A stretch of DNA of 64,000 nucleotides from Methylomonas sp. (GTDB lineage Bacteria; Pseudomonadota; Gammaproteobacteria; Methylococcales; Methylomonadaceae): contig PERU01000011.1 in NCBI GenBank assembly GCA_002928965.1, forward strand, positions 1 through 64,000, given 5' to 3'. The position numbers were made by a program, and so were the translations under genes. Every line of letters starts with the position of its first letter. The first letter of the stretch is position 1. Shown one piece after another: positions 34,408 through 43,686 of the stretch. The notes beneath the pieces are model-generated. The model saw only the letters and a program-made list of their open reading frames with translations. It was not told where the DNA came from and did no database searches.

Positions 34408-37400
34408 TCACGCCATTTGCGCGAACAATTGCCTTACATCGTTCGCTGCTTGCTGAATCAACATGTCCGGCAGGTTGCTGCCCAAACTGCAGGATACCAC
34501 TTGCACCACCAGTGCTGCTTGCTCTGGTGTCAATAGACCGCTCGGTAAAATCTCGGTATACACCCAAACTGCCGCATCCGTTATTACTGGCGCTTGTGGC
34601 TGATTGTTCAGAGCCGCCAACTTCATCAGTAATGCCGAAGCCAGTAAATCCATCACACCCGCCGAGCAGTGTTGTTCCAGCAACACCTCCGCCGAACGCA
34701 GTTTTTGTGAAGCCAACACCGATAGCGGATTTTCTTGTGACTGCTCAGTGACAGCCGTTTCAAAAATGGTTTCCGCTTCCGCCAGCGGCGAGGCCTTACC
34801 CAATCGTTGCAAGCTGCGCCAAGTGCGCCCATCAATCACTGCGACCGGCAAACCTTGCACCGACAAATCCTGCCCCATCTGCTCATCGTCATCCTGCCAA
34901 TGTTCAACCACGACCAGCAAGCCGCCGGATTTGGCCAACACGCGCTCGATACGCGCACCAAAAGCAGCTTGAATGGCTTCAACCACCTGTCTGGCTATTT
35001 TTTCATCTTCGCTCAGTCCGGTAGATTCTGACTTAACGGAAACAACAGCCTCATCCGTTTCCGCGTCCCCGTCTTTAATTGCTTTACTTTTGGGAATTAC
35101 AGCTGCGTCTTCGTCTACGCTGGCACCCGCCAAATCCTCCATAAGCGTCTGCAGCATTTTCTTGGATACGCCAACAGCATCTTCTGTGGCAGCCGGATCA
35201 ATGACATTGTCGAACAAATCGCGCTTGCCCTTCACCAACTGGGCTACACGCTGCTCGTAGGAGTCTTCGGCCAGCAGAATGAATATCTGCACCTTGTGTT
35301 TTTGTCCCAACCGATGAATGCGCGCGATGCGCTGATCCAGAATGGCCGGATTCCAAGGCATATCCAGATTGATCAACGCCGTGGCTGCTTGCAGATTCAA
35401 GCCGGTGCCCCCGGCATCGGTAGAAATAAACACCTGCACCGCATCGTCATTCAGGAAACGCTCCATCAGCTCGCCACGTTTTGGGCTGGGCACGTCGCCA
35501 TGCAGGCGCACACAACCCAAGCCCATGCCCCGTACCAGTGTTTCCACCATCTCGGTCATCAGCGCCCATTGTGAAAACACCACCACCTTGCGATTACTTT
35601 GTAGGCACAGCTCTTCCAGCAAGCGCCCCAGTTCATCCAGTTTCGGCGAACCCACGGTTTCTTTATCGACCAAACCCGCCGCATTGCACGCCATGCGTGC
35701 CTGCTGCAAAGCCGCCAAAAAACGATTGTGTTCACTGGGCGTCAACGGTCGGCGCTTGGCAATTTTTGCTATTTGACCCGCTGCTTTTAGCGCATGACCG
35801 TGTAATTCTTCCTGCTTGTCATCCATGGCAATATCAAGCGTCACTTCGGTACGATCCGGCAATTGATCGGCCACCAGACTGCGGTCACGGCGCAACAGTA
35901 CCGGAGCGATACGGCGCCGCAATTCGGATAAGTTACGATAACCGATCACTTTGCCTCGTTCGTCGGTAATATGAAAATCCAGCAAACAGCGCCATAACGG
36001 CCCCAACACCCTAACATCTACCAGCTGCAACAAACTGTATAAGTCTTCCAGCCGGTTTTCCAAAGGCGTACCGCTCAGTACAAATACATAACGCGACGGA
36101 ATCATTTTTACTGTGGACGCTAATTTTGTGCGCCAGTTTTTGATGCGCTGAGCCTCGTCCAGTATTACCAAGTCAGGCTTGAGGATTTCGCTGATGACAG
36201 ATAAATCTCGCAGCACCAGTTCGTAGTTGATGATAAAGAACAAGGCATTGGCACGATACTGTACACCGCGCTGCTCCGGACCACCGGACAAAATCTGTAC
36301 CTGCCTGCCGGTAAATTTGCCGATTTCCCGAGCCCATTGATGCTTCAATGAGGCTGGACAAACGATTAAAATCCGCTCGACCTCTGCATTGTCTACCAGC
36401 CAGCTACTGGCGGCGATGGCCTGCAGGGTTTTGCCCAACCCCATGTCGTCTGCCAACAAGGCCCGTCCGCGCGAGGCCAGAAAAGCCACGCCGTCAACTT
36501 GGTAGGGAAACAGCTTGACCTTTAATCCTGGCAACACGCCGTTGCTTTGCTTGATGGCCTGCTGAATCGTCTGGCCTCGCAGCGATTGAGCTGCGTCTTC
36601 GGCGCATTGTTGAACATAACGCGCGGCATCATCGCCCAGCAGAAAATCATCTCGCCCGTACACCTGTTGCGAAAAACGGTAAAAGTCTTCCGGCAGACGG
36701 CCTATAAACTGATCTTGGGGATTAAAAAATTCGGCTAGCAAGGCCACCAAATCGTCCGCCATGCCCGCTGCTCGCTGCAAACGCAGCAGCGGCCGAGTCG
36801 CCGATTCCCAAGCCAGATACACAAACGATACCGGGCAACCCGCCGCTTTCAACTTTTTATAATCCGGCTGTTTTTTGGCGTAATGCAGCACTGCTTCGAT
36901 ATGTTTGCAAGTACCCAGGCGATTGCTGGCTAAATCCGGACACGTACAGTAATTGGCACGTTGATCCAACCAACGGATTTGGACCTGATAGGAACGCTGC
37001 CAATGCGTCGCAGACACCAAAGACGTCGCCTGCCACGTGCCGAAACCAAGATTGCCACTCAACAATTTGACCCGTACCTCATTGCGGCCTTTCTTCACCC
37101 GCTCCTGTATCGCCTCGCGTTGCGCACTGCCTAAATCGGCTGTCTCCAATGGGGCATATTGATCCGCATAGGCATATAAAGCCGCAATCGCATGTACACA
37201 AACCGTCGATTCCGGATGACAGTCACACTCCACAACCAGGTTGTCATCCTCGTCTAGCGTCAGTTCCAGCCAATACTGTTCGTCGTTGACATCCTCAACT
37301 TGCGCCACCACACAGCCGTTTTCCAAAGCCACGCCAATAACCCGGTTGTCAGTGAAATAATGCAAGCCTTTCTTGACCAAATCATCGGAGGCAATGCTAT

Positions 37401-37446
37401 GAAGTCGTTCGGTATCGTAAAGGTAGTTGTCGTTATGCATGCCCAT
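34408..37446 (-). CDS. SWIM zinc finger-SNF2 family helicase
   Basis: About 1012 residues. The N-terminal part has two SWIM-like CxCxnCxH fingers (ECDCHPESTVCVHAIAA and CTCPDLASNRLGTCKHIEA). The central Snf2 ATPase shows Walker A LLADDMGLGKTLQAI, the Walker B box LVILDEAQRIKNW, LSGTPLENRLEDL, and helicase C motifs VFISTDAGGTGLNLQAA and DQRIARIHRLGQ. A 250-residue C-terminal tail has no recognised domain. It would translocate on double-stranded DNA and remodel bound proteins, as HepA/RapA relatives do. The first ATG is at 37446; a TTG at 37488 extends the frame without support. It is the first gene of a unit with Uma2 and the metallo-RNase. Confidence 0.92.
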   Translation of the reverse strand: MGMHNDNYLYDTERLHSIASDDLVKKGLHYFTDNRVIGVALENGCVVAQVEDVNDEQYWLELTLDEDDNLVVECDCHPESTVCVHAIAALYAYADQYAPLETADLGSAQREAIQERVKKGRNEVRVKLLSGNLGFGTWQATSLVSATHWQRSYQVQIRWLDQRANYCTCPDLASNRLGTCKHIEAVLHYAKKQPDYKKLKAAGCPVSFVYLAWESATRPLLRLQRAAGMADDLVALLAEFFNPQDQFIGRLPEDFYRFSQQVYGRDDFLLGDDAARYVQQCAEDAAQSLRGQTIQQAIKQSNGVLPGLKVKLFPYQVDGVAFLASRGRALLADDMGLGKTLQAIAASSWLVDNAEVERILIVCPASLKHQWAREIGKFTGRQVQILSGGPEQRGVQYRANALFFIINYELVLRDLSVISEILKPDLVILDEAQRIKNWRTKLASTVKMIPSRYVFVLSGTPLENRLEDLYSLLQLVDVRVLGPLWRCLLDFHITDERGKVIGYRNLSELRRRIAPVLLRRDRSLVADQLPDRTEVTLDIAMDDKQEELHGHALKAAGQIAKIAKRRPLTPSEHNRFLAALQQARMACNAAGLVDKETVGSPKLDELGRLLEELCLQSNRKVVVFSQWALMTEMVETLVRGMGLGCVRLHGDVPSPKRGELMERFLNDDAVQVFISTDAGGTGLNLQAATALINLDMPWNPAILDQRIARIHRLGQKHKVQIFILLAEDSYEQRVAQLVKGKRDLFDNVIDPAATEDAVGVSKKMLQTLMEDLAGASVDEDAAVIPKSKAIKDGDAETDEAVVSVKSESTGLSEDEKIARQVVEAIQAAFGARIERVLAKSGGLLVVVEHWQDDDEQMGQDLSVQGLPVAVIDGRTWRSLQRLGKASPLAEAETIFETAVTEQSQENPLSVLASQKLRSAEVLLEQHCSAGVMDLLASALLMKLAALNNQPQAPVITDAAVWVYTEILPSGLLTPEQAALVVQVVSCSLGSNLPDMLIQQAANDVRQLFAQMA

Positions 37447-37647
37447 GCCGAAAAGAAAGTCAAAACTTAGCTGGCATTTTACGCGCAACAGGCAGGGATT
37501 TTCATCAAGGATGACTTAAACCCACCCCCGAAATTGAAAAGGTTCAACAGCTTTTAAAACCCAGACATCTGCTAACAGCCGCTGTTCTGCACGCTTATTT
37601 AGGATATTGGGTTTTCGCGTCTTGCAAAAATCCTTGTTTTTATCATT

Positions 37648-38388
37648 TTAAAGTCTCGATTTAGCAAACAACGCAGCGCCAACAATCCCGGCCTGATTCA
37701 AAAAAGCCGCTGGTTTAACCGGGGCGTCTATCGTTAGATGGTGCTTAAACTTATCGAATTTTTTGCTGGCGCCGCCACCCAGAATGATTAAATCCGGCCA
37801 GAACAGACTTTCCATCGTGGTCAGATACTGATTGAAACGACTGGCCCAGGCTTTCCAGCCAAGATCTTCTATCTTTCGGGTGGCATCTGAGGCAAAACGC
37901 TCGGCTATGAGCCCGTTTTCCAGATAGATATGGCCTAATTCCGTATTCGGCAATAATTTTCCGTCGGTAAAAATAGCGGTGCCTAAGCCAGTGCCAATCG
38001 TCACCAGCAACACAACGCCTGATTGTTCTGAGCCCTCGCCAAAGTGCATTTCCGCCATGCCGGCAGCATCGGCATCATTAACGTTAAAACAGCTGCAATG
38101 GGTTGCTTCGGAAAACAAGGCGTCTATATCAGTGCCAATAAAGGTCTTGGCGATGTTTGAAGCGGTGCGAGCGATGCCATGCTGAATTGCGGCAGGGAAG
38201 CCGCAGCCAATCGGGCCTGTCCAGTTGAAATGCAATACCAATTGCGCCAACACGGCGGCAATCGCTTCCGGCGTCGCTGGTTGAGGGGTTTCAATTCTGT
38301 GCCGTTCCGAGATCAGTTTGCCTGTGAGCGTATCGACAATGGCTCCCTTAATACCTGACCCACCAATATCCACACCGAGAATTTGCAT
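37648..38388 (-). CDS. ppgK: Polyphosphate glucokinase
   Basis: ROK-family kinase of 246 residues phosphorylating glucose with polyphosphate (and possibly ATP). It begins [17 protein letters not shown], the phosphate-1 loop as in actinobacterial [16 protein letters not shown] holds the catalytic aspartate, and [20 protein letters not shown] and ELGH follow. The classical ROK zinc motif is absent, as in PPGK. Together with polyphosphate:AMP phosphotransferase at 53400 it points to use of polyphosphate as an energy store. Confidence 0.9.
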   Translation of the reverse strand: MQILGVDIGGSGIKGAIVDTLTGKLISERHRIETPQPATPEAIAAVLAQLVLHFNWTGPIGCGFPAAIQHGIARTASNIAKTFIGTDIDALFSEATHCSCFNVNDADAAGMAEMHFGEGSEQSGVVLLVTIGTGLGTAIFTDGKLLPNTELGHIYLENGLIAERFASDATRKIEDLGWKAWASRFNQYLTTMESLFWPDLIILGGGASKKFDKFKHHLTIDAPVKPAAFLNQAGIVGAALFAKSRL

Positions 38389-38509
38389 ACCATGTCCTTA
38401 AAAATTATATGGAAGCTGCATTTTAGGCCAAGTTTCATCGAAAACCATGGCTTTCATGTTTTTTGCACATTTAGCGGTAATAATGCCTTGATAAATCCAC
38501 GAGAAATCG

Positions 38510-39961
38510 ATGCATAAATCCATACGTTTTAAGTTATTTCTGACTTTTCTGCTGACGACCTTATTGGTGGTGGCAGGCATGCATCTGTTTATGCGCTGGT
38601 CATTGGATAAGGGCTTTAATGAATGGGTAGAATCCCGGCAAAGAGATCGGGTAGAGAACCTGCTGGATAACCTGTCTGCTGTGTACACCGATTCTGGCAA
38701 CAGCTGGCAGCCGCTTGGCAGTAACAAACGACAATGGGTACAGTTACTACTGCAATCCGATAATCACCGACATAGACATCCGCAACCCTGGATGCGTTTT
38801 GCGCTAGCCGGGCCGACGAATCAGTGGCCACCAGAGCCGGCTGATTTCGAGGATAAACCCATGCGACGGCTGCTTCCACTGGAACTGCGCGCCATGTTAT
38901 TAGCCGCAGATAAATCGATTGTCTTCGGTCGACAGGAGTTGCTGTCGAGATTGACACTATACCCGGTTCAGCAGTCGGATCAGGTTGTCGGTTATTTGGG
39001 CCTACTACCCGGTCGGCCCGATAATCAATCAGGAGATCTGCGCTTTTTGCAACAACAGGCGCAAGCCTTTGGCTGGATTGCCTTGGTGATGGTCATGTTG
39101 TCCGCTGCACTGGCTTTGCTGCTGGCGTATATGCTGGGCAAGCCGATCAAGCGCATGACCGTCGCGGCGAAACAATTGGCTGTCGGCGATTATGCGGTAC
39201 GCTTGCCGACAGACTCGAAGGATGAATTGGGACAGTTAGCCCGCGATTTCAATGACATGGCCGCTGCCCTGGAGCAAGCTGAGCAAAGCCGACGACGCTG
39301 GGTGGCGGATATTTCCCATGAACTACGCACGCCGCTATCGGTATTGCGGGGCGAACTGGAAGCCTTACAGGATGGCATACGGCCCATGGTGCCGGCTGCG
39401 GTGGATTCTTTATTGACTGATGTCATGCGTCTGAATCGGTTAGTGGATGATTTATACCAGCTGGCGCTGTCCGATCAGGGGGCTTTAACCTATCGAAAGA
39501 CCTTGATCGATCCGGTTGCTGTGTTAAAAGCCGATCTGGCTGCCTTTCAAGCTGAGTTTGCCGCAAAGTCGATAGCTATCGAGTGGCTCGATCAGACTCA
39601 GCTGATAGTCAGTCTGCATGGCGATGCCGATCGGTTATCGCAATTGTTTCGTAATCTATTAAAAAATAGCCTCAAATACACCGATGCCGGCGGACGGATG
39701 AAAATCATCGTATCAACCACAGCAAACACTTTGTTGATCACACTGGCCGATAGCGCGCCCGGGGTTGCAGTCGCCGAACAGGAAAAACTATTCGAGCGGT
39801 TTTATCGGCTGGATAGTTCGCGCAGCAGGCATCACGGTGGAGCGGGTTTGGGCCTGTCGATTTGCCGGAATATCGTGGCTGCGCATCAGGGGCAAATCTC
39901 GGCGCAATCCTCTGAATTGGGCGGGCTGGCCATACTCATCGAATTACCATTGCGCGCATGA
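38510..39961 (+). CDS. Envelope-stress type sensor histidine kinase (BaeS-like)
   Basis: A membrane sensor of 483 residues: TM1 (about 8-28), a periplasmic domain of about 140 residues, TM2 (about 185-207), HAMP, then HisKA with the phospho-acceptor H270 in DISHELRTPLSVL. The ATPase domain has the N box LFRNLLKNSLKYTDAG and G box GGAGLGLSICRNIV. It autophosphorylates and passes phosphate to the regulator encoded directly downstream; the stop and next ATG overlap by 4 nt. The signal is unknown. The linked Spy-like gene suggests misfolded or damaged envelope proteins. Confidence 0.92.
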   Translation: MHKSIRFKLFLTFLLTTLLVVAGMHLFMRWSLDKGFNEWVESRQRDRVENLLDNLSAVYTDSGNSWQPLGSNKRQWVQLLLQSDNHRHRHPQPWMRFALAGPTNQWPPEPADFEDKPMRRLLPLELRAMLLAADKSIVFGRQELLSRLTLYPVQQSDQVVGYLGLLPGRPDNQSGDLRFLQQQAQAFGWIALVMVMLSAALALLLAYMLGKPIKRMTVAAKQLAVGDYAVRLPTDSKDELGQLARDFNDMAAALEQAEQSRRRWVADISHELRTPLSVLRGELEALQDGIRPMVPAAVDSLLTDVMRLNRLVDDLYQLALSDQGALTYRKTLIDPVAVLKADLAAFQAEFAAKSIAIEWLDQTQLIVSLHGDADRLSQLFRNLLKNSLKYTDAGGRMKIIVSTTANTLLITLADSAPGVAVAEQEKLFERFYRLDSSRSRHHGGAGLGLSICRNIVAAHQGQISAQSSELGGLAILIELPLRA

Positions 39962-40662
39962 TCATGAACGATATTCATCATATATTGATTGTCGAAGATG
40001 AAGAAAAATTAGCCCAACTGGCGGCGGATTATTTGCTGAATGCGGGATTTTCTACCGATATTTTAAGCGAGGGCGATGCCGTGGTGGCTTGGGTCAAACA
40101 GCAGTCGCCAGATTTGATTTTGCTGGATTTGATGCTGCCCGGTCGAGACGGTTTGACCCTCTGTCGAGACATTCGCAGCTTTAGCTCGGTGCCTATCATC
40201 ATGGTTACCGCCCGCGTCGAAGAAATCGATCGTCTGCTTGGCTTGGAAATGGGCGCTGATGATTATATGTGTAAACCCTATAGCCCCAGAGAAATGGTGG
40301 CGCGGGTCAAAGCGGTATTGCGTCGTTTACAGCCACAGGCCAGTCAAACCCTAGATACGGACAACATCAGTCTGGATGCCGATCGTTTTCGGGTATTGGC
40401 TGCCGGTCGCGAAATCGAATTGACTGCAGTGGAATTTTTATTGCTGCAAACCTTGCACCGTCGGCCCGGCCATATCTTTTCCCGCTCGACGCTGATGGAT
40501 CTGATGTATCAGGATCAGCGCATTGTTTCTGACCGCACCATTGACAGCCACATTAAAAAACTCCGCCGCAAATTGCACGAGCTCTTGCCTAATTATGAAC
40601 TGATCCATTCAGTGTATGGCGCAGGTTATCGCTTCGAGCCGTTGCCAAATACCCCAGCTTAA
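39958..40662 (+). CDS. OmpR-family response regulator (BaeR-like)
   Basis: A 234-residue regulator. The receiver domain has the acidic pocket VEDEE, the phospho-accepting D57 in LILLDLMLPGRDG and K in CKPYSPREM. The C-terminal winged helix carries LTAVEFLLLQTLHRRPG and DRTIDSHIKKLRRKL. It overlaps its kinase gene. The start could also be the ATG two codons later. The likely target is the Spy/CpxP-like gene that follows after about 115 nt. Confidence 0.93.
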   Translation: MIMNDIHHILIVEDEEKLAQLAADYLLNAGFSTDILSEGDAVVAWVKQQSPDLILLDLMLPGRDGLTLCRDIRSFSSVPIIMVTARVEEIDRLLGLEMGADDYMCKPYSPREMVARVKAVLRRLQPQASQTLDTDNISLDADRFRVLAAGREIELTAVEFLLLQTLHRRPGHIFSRSTLMDLMYQDQRIVSDRTIDSHIKKLRRKLHELLPNYELIHSVYGAGYRFEPLPNTPA

Positions 40663-40777
40663 ATTTGCACAATCTTTCCTCAATTGCTCCGCAATGTTTG
40701 CGCTTTTCATCGGTAAAGTAGACTCTGAAAACGGCACCAAACCGTTTGGCAATCCCTACATTTATTAAGAGAACGTC

Positions 40778-41128
40778 ATGAACAGAAAAATCGCAATTAT
40801 CGCCCTGGCCTTAACCATGCCTTTAACAGTAGCCGCATTTCCTGGTAGCCCAAATGGCGGACATGAAGGCAATCCGGCAGAAAGGGTCGAGCATCTGGCT
40901 AAAAAACTGGATTTGACTGCCGAGCAAAAAACGCAATTGGAACAGGTGTTCAAAGAGCAGCATGACAAACGCGAGGCATTGCAGGCTGAAACCCATCAAC
41001 GTTTACAGTCGGTTTTAAATCCTGAGCAGTTCGCCAAGTTTGAAGAAATGAAAAAACAACGTCATGAAAAATGGCAAAAACGCCATGCAGACAGAAAGCA
41101 TCGCGACGACCAAATGAAAGCACAGTAA
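40778..41128 (+). CDS. Spy/CpxP-like periplasmic LTXXQ protein
   Basis: 116 residues with signal peptide MNRKIAIIALALTMPLTVAA and a helical, charged mature chain carrying the LTXXQ-type motifs (LDLTAEQKTQLEQVF and VLNPEQFAKFEEM). Spy is an ATP-independent periplasmic chaperone and CpxP restrains the CpxA sensor. Position right after a BaeSR-like pair suggests that it is a target and perhaps a feedback partner. The tail is rich in Lys, His and Arg. Confidence 0.88.
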   Translation: MNRKIAIIALALTMPLTVAAFPGSPNGGHEGNPAERVEHLAKKLDLTAEQKTQLEQVFKEQHDKREALQAETHQRLQSVLNPEQFAKFEEMKKQRHEKWQKRHADRKHRDDQMKAQ

Positions 41129-41195
41129 TCCCTGAAGAAACATTCACGGATTGATAATGCGGCCAGGGATGGCGAGTATGCCTCCAATGGGATGG

Positions 41196-41492
41196 TTAAT
41201 CCGGTAGCTTGAGGATTTCGATACAATTGCCGGCCGGATCGTTGATATACACCGATGCGGTGCCGTCCCGATGGGTTTTCAAGGGTCCAAAACGTTCGGC
41301 ATGCTCACTAACAATCGCAAAATGCGGCGGATGCTGATCAGGTAAAACCAATGCCAGCGCCACATTGGCGAATTGAATCAGCGCCCAGGTTTCATCTTCA
41401 TACACCACTTTGACGTCATATTGGTTTTTGTACCAAGCCAGCGTTGAAGGTAAATCGGACACCTGAATCGCAATATGATGAATAGTATCCAT
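41196..41492 (-). CDS. VOC superfamily (glyoxalase/dioxygenase-like) small protein
   Basis: A single 98-residue vicinal-oxygen-chelate module pair: DTIHHIAIQVSDLPSTLAWY with the first metal histidine, and the C-terminal strand ASVYINDPAGNCIEILKL with the last metal glutamate. Short one-domain-pair members often act as dimers and include lyases, isomerases and binding proteins. The substrate is unknown. It converges with the Spy-like gene and shows no operon partner. Confidence 0.85.
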   Translation of the reverse strand: MDTIHHIAIQVSDLPSTLAWYKNQYDVKVVYEDETWALIQFANVALALVLPDQHPPHFAIVSEHAERFGPLKTHRDGTASVYINDPAGNCIEILKLPD

Positions 41493-41762
41493 GTGTGATA
41501 CCGCCTCTTTCGTTACAAATTATAAAGATCAATCAATTAAGTCAAAACCGTCATCTCGGTAGGGATTGCCGAGATCCAAGCGCTATGGACGGCGGGCGGA
41601 CGAACACCCCTTTGGCCTGGATTCGCTTCGCGGCATTTGGTTCCGGTAATCTGCCGGAAACACGTTGTTGCTGAAACAGCTTTGGATAATGTATACCCTT
41701 TGCCGGCACAACAATAGCGGTAATTTTGCCTGCTTTTTCGAAATTGACTGCTATCGACAGAC

Positions 41763-41789
41763 AAAAAAAATCCGGCTTTTGGCCGGATT
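41763..41789 (-). terminator. Orphan intrinsic terminator
   Basis: On the minus strand AATCCGGC and GCCGGATT form an eight-pair stem with a five-base loop, followed directly by eight T residues. Confidence 0.8.
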
Positions 41790-41890
41790 GGGAGGAAGAA
41801 ATATTTAACGCTGGCAATAGGTTAACAACAATGAATTGATCGTGAAATGTGGTCGATTGTCGCGCGACAAGTTGACGCACGTTTGTTAAG
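41763..41890 (-). ncRNA. Candidate small RNA (inferred from an orphan terminator)
   Basis: A strong intrinsic terminator faces left, but the only DNA upstream of it on that strand is the 148-nt gap before the FHA-transglycosylase gene, which runs the other way. A short non-coding transcript of 100-150 nt would explain it. The 5' end is a guess, and no promoter hexamers are convincing. Confidence 0.3.
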
Positions 41891-41937
41891 CTGAGCACGA
41901 AGCATCAACAGCCCGATTGTTGGCTATCATTAAGCAC

Positions 41938-43596
41938 ATGAATGATGATCAAACCAGAATAAAACCATCGCTGGGTTCTAATTCGAATCTTGACGATGAT
42001 AAAACTGTATTGGCGCTGCCAAAGCATGCCGCATTGCATGTGGAATTATTGAATGCCCAAGGCCAGCTGCTCGGTCAATTCAGCTTTTCCGGGCGATTCA
42101 GCGCGGGTCGATCGCCGGAAAATAGCATTGTGATTGCGCATGACGTGGTCAGTCGCAATCACCTGGAAATCAAGCCGGAACCGGCTGGCTGGTGTTTATA
42201 CAACCTTAATAGCACCAATGGCGTGTTTATCGATGGCCGGGCAATCAGCCATGAAGTGCTGCATTTTCCGGTGATGATTGCACTTGGCGTGGCCGGTTTT
42301 TATTTGAGGATTGATAGTCAACAATCCGATGTCACCAAGATTGTCATACCGCAACAATCGCCCCAACCGCAAACCCCGCCTGAACCAACTACACCTCGAC
42401 GCAACGTGTCAGAGGCCGAAATTGAACAACGGCTATTGGCTGCCGAAGACACGCCGGATATGGGCGATTACACATTGATGGCGCGGCAGGTGATTCATAA
42501 AGACCGCATCAAACGCAGCAAAAGTTATAAAAAAGTCATCTGGATCTTAGCCGGGATATGTTGCTTGGCGATAGCTTTAGGTGCCTATCAACAAATCGCT
42601 TTGCAAAATACCCAGAAACTGGCCATTGATATGTTTTATGACATTAAATCTTTGGAAGTAAATTTATCGCAGGCTGATATTAAATTGGAAGAAAGCGCTG
42701 CAATGCTTGAAAGCACCTTGCAAACGATTAATAGCGAGAAACTGAGAGTATCTCAAGAGCAGTTAAAGCTGCAGCAGGAAAAAATTGCCGCTGAACGCCA
42801 ACACATGCGTGAAGAACGGGAACGTTTGGCGAAAATGAAAGCCAAATATCGGCAGTATGTTGAAGAAGCCAATAGTCTGCGTCTGCGGTTTCCAACCCGT
42901 GAAGAATATGAAAAGGAATTAATAGCCAAAGTGGCGCGTGAATTGGGTGAAAGCGAATTGGAATTGCCTGAAGACTTTATTGCCGAAGTACATAGATATA
43001 TTCAATATTGGCAAAACACACCCAGACTGCAAAATGCCATCGCTATGCTGGAACAAAACAATATGTTGACGCCGGTGATTGCTACCCTGGAAAAATACGG
43101 CCTGCCTTTATATTTTATTTATCTGCCTTTACAGGAAAGTAATTACGATACCAAGGCCATAGGCCCTGAGACCCGGTTTGGTATAGCCAAAGGTGCCTGG
43201 CAGTTATTAGCCGGTACAGCTGAGCAATACGGCGTTAAACCGGGTCCTTTAGCCGCAGTGCGGGAATATGATGAACAGGATGGCCGTTTTGATTTTGCCC
43301 AAGCCACGCAAGCCGGCGTTAAATACCTGCGGCAGATATACAGCACGGAGGCTCAGGCATCCGGCCTACTAGTGATGGCCAGCTACAATTATGGCGATAA
43401 TCGGGTTAAGAATATGATCAAACAAATGCCGGATAATCCGCGCGACAGAAATTTCTGGATGTTCCTGCAAAATTACCAATTACCCACAGAAACCCGCGAT
43501 TATGTGTTTTATATCTTTTCTGCGGCGGTAATTGGCGAAGATCCGCAGCATTTTGGTTTTAAATTTAATCCGCCTTTGTTCAAGGCAAAATCTTAA
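41938..43596 (+). CDS. FHA domain-membrane anchor-lytic transglycosylase fusion
   Basis: 552 residues with an unusual order. A cytoplasmic FHA phosphothreonine-binding domain at about 33-118 (FSAGRSPENSIVI, VVSRNHLEI, NSTNGVFIDGR) is followed by a transmembrane helix (about 200-222) and a periplasmic coiled coil (about 240-330). A lysozyme-like SLT domain follows, with E400 in LPLQESNYDTKAIG, then GIAKGAWQLLAGTAEQYG and ASYNYGDNRV, resembling MltD. The ATG at 41938 is preferred over an in-frame TTG at 41917. The protein could tie murein cleavage to a Ser/Thr-kinase signal. No kinase is in the window. Confidence 0.88.
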   Translation: MNDDQTRIKPSLGSNSNLDDDKTVLALPKHAALHVELLNAQGQLLGQFSFSGRFSAGRSPENSIVIAHDVVSRNHLEIKPEPAGWCLYNLNSTNGVFIDGRAISHEVLHFPVMIALGVAGFYLRIDSQQSDVTKIVIPQQSPQPQTPPEPTTPRRNVSEAEIEQRLLAAEDTPDMGDYTLMARQVIHKDRIKRSKSYKKVIWILAGICCLAIALGAYQQIALQNTQKLAIDMFYDIKSLEVNLSQADIKLEESAAMLESTLQTINSEKLRVSQEQLKLQQEKIAAERQHMREERERLAKMKAKYRQYVEEANSLRLRFPTREEYEKELIAKVARELGESELELPEDFIAEVHRYIQYWQNTPRLQNAIAMLEQNNMLTPVIATLEKYGLPLYFIYLPLQESNYDTKAIGPETRFGIAKGAWQLLAGTAEQYGVKPGPLAAVREYDEQDGRFDFAQATQAGVKYLRQIYSTEAQASGLLVMASYNYGDNRVKNMIKQMPDNPRDRNFWMFLQNYQLPTETRDYVFYIFSAAVIGEDPQHFGFKFNPPLFKAKS

Positions 43597-43686
43597 TCGG
43601 CCTCAGCCGTCATCAATAACCAAATTGACTTTTGACCTTTACTGGTAAGCTTTAAGACTGTTTTCACTGAATTTCAAGGGCTGATC

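Larger units (their letters stand above)
41493..41937. other. Gene-free stretch with a minus-strand terminator
   Basis: 445 bases with no supportable protein gene; open frames here lack start signals and family resemblance. The part 41545-41660 looks like a decayed dispersed repeat. The notable feature is the minus-strand intrinsic terminator at 41763-41789, which has no gene upstream of it. Confidence 0.5.

Noticed and set aside
34604..35969. Several plus-strand frames opposite the SNF2 helicase
   Set aside because: They are complementary shadows of a helicase with intact motifs on the minus strand.
41537..41898. Minus-strand frames between the VOC and FHA-transglycosylase genes
   Set aside because: No ribosome site or family resemblance; one runs through the terminator hairpin at 41763-41789.
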